From the NCBI GenBank assembly GCA_937871935.1, contig CALMQI010000367.1, forward strand, positions 1 to 36,430: a stretch of 36,430 nt of DNA. Direction: 5' to 3'. Source of the stretch: an uncultured Burkholderiales bacterium (GTDB lineage: Bacteria; Pseudomonadota; Gammaproteobacteria; Burkholderiales; Burkholderiaceae_C). The translations under genes were made by a program, and so were the position numbers. The notes beneath the pieces are model-generated. The model was not told where the DNA came from. It worked only from the letters and a program-made list of their open reading frames with translations, and searched no databases. How positions within the stretch are numbered: the first letter of the stretch is position 1; every line of letters starts with the position of its first letter. Positions 29,084 to 36,430 of this stretch are shown here, piece by piece.

Positions 29084-30172
29084 ATGAGCCCCGCCGACCC
29101 CGACCCCGCCGACTACCTCGAGAGGCGCGCACTGCTGGTGCTGCTGGTGACCGTCACGCCGGCGCTGGGCTGGGTGCTGCTGCCGTTCTACGGCACGATC
29201 CTGTGGGGCGCGATCATCGCGCTGCTGTTCGAGCCGCTGCACCGGCGCCTGCTGCCGCGCATGAAGCAGCGGCGCAATGTCGCGGCGATGCTGACGCTGC
29301 TGGTCGTGCTGCTGGTCGTCGTGCTGCCGTTCGCGCTGCTCACCGCCTCGCTGGCGCGCGAGGCAGCCCAGCTGGCGCAACGGCTGCAGTCGGGCGAGGT
29401 GAATCCAGCGCTGTACTTTCGCGGCCTGTTCGACGCGTTGCCGGCGTGGATGGCGGCGCTGCTCGACCGCATGGGCCTGGCCGACTTCGACACGCTGCAG
29501 CGCAAGTTTGCCGCCGCGATCGCGCAGGGCACGCAGTTCCTCGCCACGCAGGCGCTGGGCATCGGCCTGAACACCTTCGACTTCGTGACGAGCCTGGCCA
29601 TCACGCTGTATCTCTCGTACTTCCTGATCCGCGACGGCGACCGCGCGCTGCGCGTGCTGCGGCGCGCCAGCCCGTTGACGCCGTTGCACACGCAGGAGCT
29701 GATCGACAAGTTCGGCACCGTGATCCGCGCCACGGTGAAGGGCAACCTGCTGGTGGCCGTGGTGCAGGGTGCGTTGGGCGGCCTGGCGTTCTGGTTCCTC
29801 GATGTCGGCGCCGCCTTGTTGTGGGCGGTGCTGATGGCCGTGCTGTCGCTGCTGCCGGCGGTGGGCGCCGCTCTGGTGTGGCTGCCGGTGGCGATCTACC
29901 TGCTGCTCAGCGGCAGCACCTGGCAGGGCGTGGCGCTGATGGCCTGGGGCGCGCTGGTGATCGGCCTGGTCGACAACCTGCTGCGGCCGATGCTGGTGGG
30001 CAAGGACACGCGGCTGCCCGACGCGGTGGTGATGATCACCACGCTCGGCGGACTGGCGGTGTTCGGCCTCAACGGCTTCGTGCTGGGGCCGGCAATTGCC
30101 GCGATGTTCGTCGCCGTGTGGCACATCCATCGTTCGATGCGGCCCGACGAGCCGGCCGCGCCGCGCGGATGA
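29084..30172 (+). CDS. AI-2E family transporter
   Basis: Multi-TM; FDFVTSLAITLYLSYFLIRDGDR, PAVGAALVWLPVAIYLLLSG, DNLLRPMLVGKDTRLPDAVVMITTLGGLAVFGLNGFVLGP. Confidence 0.92.
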   Translation: MSPADPDPADYLERRALLVLLVTVTPALGWVLLPFYGTILWGAIIALLFEPLHRRLLPRMKQRRNVAAMLTLLVVLLVVVLPFALLTASLAREAAQLAQRLQSGEVNPALYFRGLFDALPAWMAALLDRMGLADFDTLQRKFAAAIAQGTQFLATQALGIGLNTFDFVTSLAITLYLSYFLIRDGDRALRVLRRASPLTPLHTQELIDKFGTVIRATVKGNLLVAVVQGALGGLAFWFLDVGAALLWAVLMAVLSLLPAVGAALVWLPVAIYLLLSGSTWQGVALMAWGALVIGLVDNLLRPMLVGKDTRLPDAVVMITTLGGLAVFGLNGFVLGPAIAAMFVAVWHIHRSMRPDEPAAPRG

Positions 30173-30202
30173 CCGGCAAGCGTCTCGCGCGGCGACTCCC
30201 GC

Positions 30203-31057
30203 TCAGCGCATCATGTCCGCATAGGCCTTCTGGTCGGCGGCATAACAGTCGCAGGCCGCCGCCTCCAGACCGGGACGGTCCAGCACCGTCACCTCGCCGC
30301 GGTGATAGTGGATCAACCCGCTGTCCTGCAGCGCGCCGGCTGCCATCGTGACGCCGACCCGGCGCACGCCCAGCATGTAGGCCAGGAATTCGTGGGTCAC
30401 GCGAAATCGCTCCGTGTGCGCACGGTCCTGGCTCATCAGCAACCAGCGCGCCAGGCGCGGGCCGATCAGGTGAAAGCGCAGGCAGGCGGCAGACGCCGCC
30501 AGCTGGGCCATCAGGACGTAGAGGTAACGATTCAGAGCCCGCTGCAGCGGGGCGCTGCGATCGATCTCGTGGCGGAGGGCACCCGCGCCGATGCGCCGAG
30601 CCGTGCCCGGCCCCTGCACCAGCGCGCGCAGCGGCGTCAGCATCACGCCGAGCGCCAACTGCGCACCCACCATGCCTTCGCGGCCGACCATGCCGACCTC
30701 GAGCCCCGGATGGTTGTCGATCGTGGTCACCAGCGAGACGAACCCCTCGGTCGGGAAGTACGCGTGGCGCGTCGGCTCGCCACGCTCGCACAGCACCTCG
30801 GACAACTGCAGCTCGAACGGTTCGCACGCGTCGATCAGGTGCCGGCGGTCAGCGCGCGGCAGCGTGGCGATCAGCTGGTTCTCTTCTGCGGCCAAGGCCT
30901 GCTCCGGTGGACTCGTCGACCCCCAGCGGGGATCGCCTAGGTGCGGACCGATCAGGTTCGTCTGCCGCACGTACGCAGAGTCTGGCAGTGCCGTTGCCGC
31001 CCGACTGTCTGCCAGCCCACATACGCCGAGCCCGTCGTGCTCGGTGCGTCGACGCAC
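30203..31057 (-). CDS. Crp/Fnr-family transcriptional regulator (true start possibly TTG at 30895)
   Basis: GEPTRHAYFPTEGFVSLVTTIDNHPGLEVGMVGREGMVGAQLALG...RFRVTHEFLAYMLGVRRVGVTMAAGALQDSGLIHYHRGEVTVLDRPGLE. Confidence 0.85.
   Translation of the reverse strand: MRRRTEHDGLGVCGLADSRAATALPDSAYVRQTNLIGPHLGDPRWGSTSPPEQALAAEENQLIATLPRADRRHLIDACEPFELQLSEVLCERGEPTRHAYFPTEGFVSLVTTIDNHPGLEVGMVGREGMVGAQLALGVMLTPLRALVQGPGTARRIGAGALRHEIDRSAPLQRALNRYLYVLMAQLAASAACLRFHLIGPRLARWLLMSQDRAHTERFRVTHEFLAYMLGVRRVGVTMAAGALQDSGLIHYHRGEVTVLDRPGLEAAACDCYAADQKAYADMMR
31044..31057. promoter_or_regulatory. GTGCG-N4-CGYAC palindrome upstream of a Crp/Fnr gene
   Basis: GTGCGTCGACGCAC, perfect 14-bp palindrome, flanked TCG...AGA. 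Confidence 0.55.
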
Positions 31058-31115
31058 AGACCGGCGGGGCCGCGGGCACTACAAGACCAACCCGAACACA
31101 ACACCTGGATACCCC

Positions 31116-31559
31116 ATGCTCAACAGACTGCATCCGCCCCACCTTGCCTTGCTCGCCATCGCGCTCGCCGCCGTGGCCCTCGTCGGCTGCAACCGACGCG
31201 ACGACTCGACCAGCGCCGGCCAGAAGGTGGACGCGGTCATTGCCACCGTCGACGAGAAGGCCGACGCGGCCAAGGCCGAGCTGGCGCGTGATGCCGACAA
31301 GGCCAAGCAGGCCGTGGTGAGCGCCGCCCAGACCGGCGTGGCAGCAGTGGAAGACACGGCGATCACCGCCGGCATCAAGGCCCGGCTGGCCACCGACGCC
31401 GACCTGAAGACGCTGGACATCCGCGTCGAGACGATGTCGGGCCGTGCCACCTTGCGCGGCTCGGCGCCGAACGCCGATGCGCAGGCGCGCGCCACCCAGC
31501 TGGCGGCGGCCGTCAGCGGCGTGACCAGCGTGGACAACCAGCTGACGGTGTTGCGTTAG
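31116..31559 (+). CDS. BON-domain lipoprotein
   Basis: Lipobox LAAVALVGCNRR; BON DTAITAGIKARLATDADLKTLDIRVETMSGRATLRGSAPNADAQARATQLAAAVSGVTSVDNQL. Confidence 0.9.
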   Translation: MLNRLHPPHLALLAIALAAVALVGCNRRDDSTSAGQKVDAVIATVDEKADAAKAELARDADKAKQAVVSAAQTGVAAVEDTAITAGIKARLATDADLKTLDIRVETMSGRATLRGSAPNADAQARATQLAAAVSGVTSVDNQLTVLR

Positions 31560-31625
31560 CCGTCCGCAACCGCGCTCGCGGCGTGGTGGTCAGGCGACTG
31601 CCCGCGCGACGCGTCGCCGGCATCT

Positions 31626-31667
31626 GCGGCCTCATGTCGGTGCGCATCCGCACCGACATGAGGCCGC
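31626..31667. repeat. Perfect 19-bp inverted repeat with 4-nt loop
   Basis: GCGGCCTCATGTCGGTGCG-CATC-CGCACCGACATGAGGCCGC in the intergenic region after the BON lipoprotein. Confidence 0.85.
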
Positions 31668-31756
31668 GCCGCATGGTGCTGAACGCGGGGTGGTTCTCTC
31701 GCTCGAGAGGCCGCCCAAACGCACTGTCGGCTCTATCGCGTTGATTCGTTTCCTAT

Positions 31757-31770
31757 GTGCGATGTCGCAC
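31757..31770. promoter_or_regulatory. GTGCG-N4-CGYAC palindrome upstream of the PAS histidine kinase
   Basis: TATGTGCGATGTCGCACGGA, ~100 nt upstream of the kinase start. Confidence 0.6.
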
Positions 31771-31866
31771 GGAAGTCGCAGTGACGTGTGCGTACAAAAC
31801 GCCCTTTGGCAATCGTCGTGCCCCTGCGTGTGAACCCTGCGCCGTCGCAACTGCGGCAAATAGGAA

Positions 31867-33027
31867 ATGGACATGAACCAGCTCGCTCCCCGCTTTCACG
31901 ATCTCACTGCCATCAACGCCCTGCAGGGCCGTCACCTGAGGTCCGTCGCCCATCCGTCGGCACTGACCGAGGACGGGGCGCTGCAGCTGGGCCTGCGCGC
32001 CGCCGATGCCGGCGCGTGGCAGTGGGACCTGCGCACGCGCGAACTGCACTGGTCGGCCGAGAGCTATCGGCTCTACGGCCTGACGGACCCGGCCCCGCTC
32101 AGTGATGGCCGCTGGCGCGACTGCATCCATCCCGACGACCGCGCCGCCGTCGTCGAGGCCTTCGATCGCGCGGTGGCCGGCCGTGGTGTGCCGTACCGCT
32201 GCGAGTACCGTGTCAACCACCCGCAAGGCGGCGTGCGCTGGCTGGCCGACTTCGGCCGGCTGGTGCACGACCCCGATGGCACGCCGGTGTGCCTGGCCGG
32301 CATCACGCTGGACGTGAGCGCGCGCAAGGAGGCCGAGCGCGCGCGCCGATCGACCGAGACGTTCCAGGACGAGTTCATCGAGATGCTCGCGCACGAGATG
32401 CGCAACGCCATCGCGCCGATCGTCTATGCCTCGGCGCTGCTGGAGCGCGGGGTCGACGGAACGATCCGAGTCAACGCCCAAAGTGTCGTCGCCCGCCAGG
32501 CGAATCACCTGAACGATCTGCTGAGCGACCTGGGTGATCTATCGAGCATCAAGCAGGGGCGCTTGACGCTGCTGCGCAGGCACGGCGATCTGCGCCGCGT
32601 GCTCGAACAGGCGCTCGAGCAGGCTCAGCCTCGCCTGGCGGAGAAGGGCCAGCGCCTGCAGGTGCAACTGCCCGAGCAGCCGCTGCCGGTGAATGCCGAC
32701 TTGCGGCGGCTGGTGCAGGTCTTCTCCAATCTGATGATCAATGCCGTCAAGTACACGCCGCCGGGCGGGCACCTGGCACTGCGCGCCCGGGCCGGCACGA
32801 ACGGGCGCGGTGCGATCGTGGAGATCGAGGACGACGGCATCGGCATCGACCCGGTCGCGCGGTCACACGTGTTCGACCTCTTCATGCAGGTGGCACCGGA
32901 CATCGGCGTCGGTGCCGGCATCGGGCTGGCGCTGGTGCGGCGCATCGTCGATCTGCACGGCGGCCGCATCGAGGTGCGCAGCGAAGGGCTGGGCCGCGGC
33001 TCGATGTTCGTGGTGACCTTGCCCTAG
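31867..33027 (+). CDS. PAS-domain sensor histidine kinase
   Basis: PAS (LRAADAGAWQWDLRTRELHWSAESYRLYGL...); H-box FIEMLAHEMRNAIAPIVYAS; HATPase NLMINAVKYTPPGG...VEIEDDGIGIDPVARSHVFDLFMQ. Confidence 0.93.
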   Translation: MDMNQLAPRFHDLTAINALQGRHLRSVAHPSALTEDGALQLGLRAADAGAWQWDLRTRELHWSAESYRLYGLTDPAPLSDGRWRDCIHPDDRAAVVEAFDRAVAGRGVPYRCEYRVNHPQGGVRWLADFGRLVHDPDGTPVCLAGITLDVSARKEAERARRSTETFQDEFIEMLAHEMRNAIAPIVYASALLERGVDGTIRVNAQSVVARQANHLNDLLSDLGDLSSIKQGRLTLLRRHGDLRRVLEQALEQAQPRLAEKGQRLQVQLPEQPLPVNADLRRLVQVFSNLMINAVKYTPPGGHLALRARAGTNGRGAIVEIEDDGIGIDPVARSHVFDLFMQVAPDIGVGAGIGLALVRRIVDLHGGRIEVRSEGLGRGSMFVVTLP

Positions 33028-33136
33028 TGCCGGCGCCTGCGTTCCCTACCGCACGGAAGACACGGCCCGCAGGCGCCATGCTGCGAGCCGGATCACCGGG
33101 CCGTTGCGGCGCGGCGGCCCACACGAAAACAGGAAC

Positions 33137-33364
33137 ATGATGTCCGAAGCCGACCCAGGGATCGTCGATCAGGCTGCAACTGCCGAGTCACCCGCCGGCG
33201 ATGCCGGTGCCCGGCACCGTGTCGCCGGCCCCGCACGCCCGGCGCGCGCCGCAGCCAACGGCAAGTCCATCGGCATCGCCGCCACGCCGGCCGAGGACGA
33301 CATCACCTCGTCGCTCGAATACTGGTACTTCTGCGGCGGCGGCCGCGACCTGCGCGACACCTGA
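33137..33364 (+). CDS. Small hypothetical protein
   Basis: 75 aa ORF between the PAS-HK and a convergent Crp/Fnr gene; ends EDDITSSLEYWYFCGGGRDLRDT. Confidence 0.45.
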   Translation: MMSEADPGIVDQAATAESPAGDAGARHRVAGPARPARAAANGKSIGIAATPAEDDITSSLEYWYFCGGGRDLRDT

Positions 33365-33398
33365 CACACGGTGACCGCGGCGACGAACCGCGCGATCG

Positions 33399-34199
33399 TC
33401 AGGTCGCCAGGGTTTCCGGCAGCAGGCGGTCGTACTCCTTCTTCACCACCGCATAACACTCGCAGGTGCGTTGTTCCAGGCCGGGCCGGTCGAGCACCGC
33501 GATGCGGCCGCGTGAGTAGCGGATCAGCCCCACCCGCTGCAGCTTCAGCGCGCCTTCGGTCACGCCTTCGCGGCGCACACCCAGCATGTTGGCGATCAGC
33601 TCCTGCGTCATCACCAGTTCATTGCCCTGCAGGCGATCCAGGCTCAGCAGCAGCCAGCGACACAGCTGCTGGTCCAGCGTGTGATGCCGGTTGCACACCG
33701 CCGTCTGCGCCATCTGCGTGATCAGCGCCTGCGTGTAGCGCAGCAGCAGGTGCATCACCGGGCCGGCGCGCTCGAACTCGTCCTTGATGGCCTGCGCACG
33801 CATGCGAAAACCACGCCCGGCGCTCTGCACCACCGCACGGCTGGGCGTGGATTCACTGCCCATGAACAGCGAGATGCCGACGATGCCTTCGCGGCCGGCC
33901 ACCGCGATCTCGGCCGAGGCGCCGTTCTCCATCACGTAGAGCAGCGACACGATGGCGTCGACCGGGAAGTACACGTAGCTCATCGTGCGGCCGGACTCGT
34001 AGAGCACGTGCCCGAGCGGCATCTCCACCGGCTCCAGCTGCGGCGCGATGCGTTGCCACTCGGCCGCGGGCAGCGCGGCCAACAACTGGTTCGACTTGGG
34101 CTCTAACGAAGTGGGCAAGATCAGCGGTTTTGCAGGATGGCGGGTCGGACGCGCACGCCGGAGCACGAAGGCACCGTGGCCCGTGCGGCACGACTCCAC
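33399..34199 (-). CDS. Crp/Fnr-family transcriptional regulator, second paralog
   Basis: LEPKSNQLLAALPAAEWQRIAPQLEPVEMPLGHVLYESGRTMSYVYFPVDAIVSLLYVMENGASAEIAVAGREGIVGIS...VMTQELIANMLGVRREGVTEGALKLQRVGLIRYSRGRIAVLDRPGLE. Confidence 0.9.
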   Translation of the reverse strand: MESCRTGHGAFVLRRARPTRHPAKPLILPTSLEPKSNQLLAALPAAEWQRIAPQLEPVEMPLGHVLYESGRTMSYVYFPVDAIVSLLYVMENGASAEIAVAGREGIVGISLFMGSESTPSRAVVQSAGRGFRMRAQAIKDEFERAGPVMHLLLRYTQALITQMAQTAVCNRHHTLDQQLCRWLLLSLDRLQGNELVMTQELIANMLGVRREGVTEGALKLQRVGLIRYSRGRIAVLDRPGLEQRTCECYAVVKKEYDRLLPETLAT

Positions 34200-34225
34200 A
34201 GTGCCGCAATGAGCCTACTCCGTAT

Positions 34226-34239
34226 GTGCGATATCGTAC
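34226..34239. promoter_or_regulatory. GTGCG-N4-CGYAC palindrome upstream of the second Crp/Fnr gene
   Basis: TATGTGCGATATCGTACAGA just upstream of the ORF start at 34199. Confidence 0.6.
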
Positions 34240-34264
34240 AGAGCATGCGTGCAGCGAGCGCCAA

Positions 34265-34639
34265 CTAACGGCGTAACAACGCAGCCAATACAGGCGGCGG
34301 GCCGGTCTCGGCCGGCGTCAGCACCGCGTGCACGATGGCCTGCGCCTCGAGCACGATGCGCTGCAGATGCTCGGCACCGCGAAAGCTCTCGGCGTAGATC
34401 TTCACCAGCGCCTCGGTGCCCGAAGGCCGCGCGGCAAACCAGCCGCCGGCGGCCGTGACCTTGATGCCGCCGATGGGCGCGTGATTGGCCGGGGCGCGGT
34501 TGAGGATCTGCACGATCGGCTCGCCGGCCAGTTCGGTGGCTTTCACGTCGCTCAGCACGCCAGCGGCGAGCCGCGCCTTCTGCGAGGCGTTCGCCGGTGC
34601 GTCCAGGCGGGTGGCGACCGGCTCGCCGAGTTCGCGGGA
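34265..34639 (-). pseudogene. Phosphoglucomutase C-terminal fragment (~124 aa)
   Basis: SRELGEPVATRLDAPANASQKARL...VKATELAGEPIVQILNRAPANHAPIGGIKVTAAGGWFAARPSGTEALVKIYAESFRGAEHLQRI; catalytic N-terminal domains absent. Confidence 0.8.
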
Positions 34640-34645
34640 TCGTTC

Positions 34646-34711
34646 CGCTCGCGGGCCGGGGGCGAGTTCTCGGTGCGCATGGGCCTCAACTCGGGCGAGG
34701 TGGTGTTCGGC
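34646..34711 (+). other. Possible class III nucleotide cyclase fragment
   Basis: SRAGGEFSVRMGLNSGEVVFG resembles the cyclase VRxGLNSGEVVxG motif; homology is lost on both sides. Confidence 0.4.
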
Positions 34712-34881
34712 CGCCCGGAGGCGCATCCGGCCGACGAGGAACAGGTACCGGGCGACGCCCGACGGACCGACTTCAAGTCCCATCGGCGAGCCTCTCGTCG
34801 CGCGTCCTTCGCCGCCTTGCAGATCGCTTCCAGGCACACCTCGTCGCCGCACCATGGCGATTCGGCGATCCGGTAGTTCAG

Positions 34882-35091
34882 TGAGGGGTCGAAGACCGCG
34901 AGCGCCTCGACGATCGTCGGCGAGCCGCCCGTCAACCCGCTGCCGAGCGGCGACCAGACGGCGCCGTTCCAAACGGCGATCCGCGACGCGGGCGCACCGC
35001 CGGCAGTCAGGAACGTGCCCCCCACGTACACGTCGTAGCCGCCGCCGGAGCGTGGATCGATCCACAGCGCGTCGACGATGGCGTCCACGAT
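34882..35091 (-). other. Beta-propeller-like repeat fragment
   Basis: IVDAIVDALWIDPRSGGGYDVYVGGTFLTAGGAPASRIAVWNGAVWSPLGSGLTGGSPTIVEALAVFDPS. Confidence 0.6.
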
Positions 35092-35130
35092 TCGCTCCAC
35101 CATCGGCCCGTCGGCCTTGGCGAAGTCGCC

Positions 35131-35421
35131 GCGGCCGCGCAGCTGCGCGAGCCCGAGGTCCAGCACCGACAGCACTTCCGACGAATAGGCCTTCTCCGCG
35201 CCGGGCTTGGCCGGCAGCGCCGGGCGGAAATGCAGGGAATCCAGCAGGCCGAGCGCGACATAGGCGGCCAGCACCACTGCCGAGGCCAACGCCGCCGGAC
35301 TCCTGAACACCCGGGCCCAGGGCACGGCGAGATGCGCGTGGCTGCGGCAATAGAGCGCATAGCCCAGCGTCGCGAGGACCAGCAGCCAGACCAGCACATC
35401 GGTGGCGAGGATGACCGGCAT
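35131..35421 (-). pseudogene. N-terminal fragment of an oligopeptide ABC permease (YejE/OppC-like)
   Basis: MPVILATDVLVWLLVLATLGYALYC...LASAVVLAAYVALGLLDSLHFRPALPAKPGAEKAYSSEVLSVLDLGLAQLR; the transmembrane permease core is missing downstream. Confidence 0.7.
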
Positions 35422-35422
35422 G

Positions 35423-36400
35423 CTATTCGAGGCGAATCCGCGGATCGACGAGCGTGTAGGAAATGTCGGTCAGGATCAGGCCGACGATGTAGAGCACCGA
35501 ACCGATGAACACCATGGCGCGCACCACCGCGAAATCCTGCGCCTGGATGGCGTCGATGGTGTAGCTGCCGAGGCCCGGGATGCCGAAGAACGATTCCGCC
35601 AGCAGGCTGCCCATGAACAGCAGCGGGATCACCACCACGGCGCCGGTGAGGATCGGGATCAGCGCGTTCCTCAGCACGTGGCGGAACATCACCACGGTCT
35701 CGGCCAGGCCCTTGGCGCGCGCCGTGCGCACGTAGTCCTTGCCGATCTCCTCGAGGAACAGCGTGCGGTACCAGCGGCTGCTCGCGCCGATGCCGCTCAC
35801 CACCCCGATCAGCACCGGCAGGATGAGAAAGCGCACGGCATCGAAGCCTCCCGCGTAGCCCGAGATCGGCACCAGGTGCCAGACCTTGGAGGCCACGTAC
35901 TGGCCGCCGATGATGTAGAACAGCGTGGAGATGGACATCATGGCCACGCACAGCACCACGCCCCAGAAATCCAGGTAGGTGGCGCGGAAGAACGCCATCA
36001 GCAGCGCGAAGCTGACGCAGACCGCCAGGCCCACCAGGAACACCGGCACCGCGAGCGCGAGGCTGGGCCACATGCGCTCGCCGATTTCCGCGGCGATGTC
36101 GCGCTTGTCCTCGGACGCGCCGAAGTCAAACGCGAACAGCCGCACCGAGCGCTCGTAGAAAATCGTCCGCGTCAGCTTTCCCGCGCCCGGCGCGGCCGCG
36201 TTCCACAGCAGCGGCTTGTCGTAGCCCTGCTCGGCCTTCCACTTCTCGATCGCCTCCGGCGTGACGCGCTTCGCGCCGAGCTGCATGCGCGCCATGTCGT
36301 CAGGGGAGTTGACGACGAAGAACAGGGCAAACGTGATGACGTTGACGCCGATCAGGATCGGGATCGCGTACAGGATGCGGCGAACGATGTAGGCGAGCAT
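35423..36400 (-). CDS. Oligopeptide ABC transporter permease (YejB/OppB-like)
   Basis: MLAYIVRRILYAIPILIGVNVITFALFFVVNSPDDMARMQLG...YVRTARAKGLAETVVMFRHVLRNALIPILTGAVVVIPLLFMGSLLAESFFGIPGLG. Confidence 0.92.
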   Translation of the reverse strand: MLAYIVRRILYAIPILIGVNVITFALFFVVNSPDDMARMQLGAKRVTPEAIEKWKAEQGYDKPLLWNAAAPGAGKLTRTIFYERSVRLFAFDFGASEDKRDIAAEIGERMWPSLALAVPVFLVGLAVCVSFALLMAFFRATYLDFWGVVLCVAMMSISTLFYIIGGQYVASKVWHLVPISGYAGGFDAVRFLILPVLIGVVSGIGASSRWYRTLFLEEIGKDYVRTARAKGLAETVVMFRHVLRNALIPILTGAVVVIPLLFMGSLLAESFFGIPGLGSYTIDAIQAQDFAVVRAMVFIGSVLYIVGLILTDISYTLVDPRIRLE

Positions 36401-36430
36401 CGCGTCAGGCCGCCGGGCGCGCGGCCATGC

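Noticed and set aside
29060-30130. 356-aa minus-strand ORF antisense to the AI-2E transporter
   Set aside because: His/Gln/Arg-rich mirror of Leu/Val codons in a membrane protein gene; not a real protein.

Overview
GC-rich window with Burkholderiales (betaproteobacterial) character; no RNA genes, CRISPR arrays or transposases seen. Main content, left to right: (1) a 5'-open ORF that fuses an M29 aminopeptidase C-terminus in frame to branched-chain aminotransferase IlvE, then a zinc-finger protein; (2) a small winged-helix-like protein and two DUF5985-like proteins; (3) a ~10 kb nitrate-assimilation operon on the minus strand (nrtA-nrtB-double-NBD ABC ATPase-nirB-nirD-nasA). It is preceded by a textbook sigma-54 promoter and a structured leader, and lies divergent from an ANTAR regulator carrying two NarX-like P-box motifs; (4) ECF sigma/anti-sigma, purU, SnoaL-like, YheT-like hydrolase, cytochrome c5; (5) a beta/gamma-crystallin plus glycine-zipper protein and a REC/NarL/CHASE3-HK signalling set; (6) a run of small envelope or general-stress proteins (DUF1328, DUF883, DUF3309, BON, CsbD, SOUL, AI-2E) with two Crp/Fnr paralogs and a PAS histidine kinase. 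Palindromes of the form GTGCG-N4-CGYAC recur in this region; (7) a right-hand mosaic joining a phosphoglucomutase C-terminus, cyclase-like and beta-propeller-like fragments and a truncated oligopeptide permease, then an intact YejB/OppB-type permease. The most interesting items are the sigma-54/ANTAR/P-box nitrate control unit, the GTGCG-N4-CGYAC operator family and the two chimeric ends, which may be assembly artefacts.
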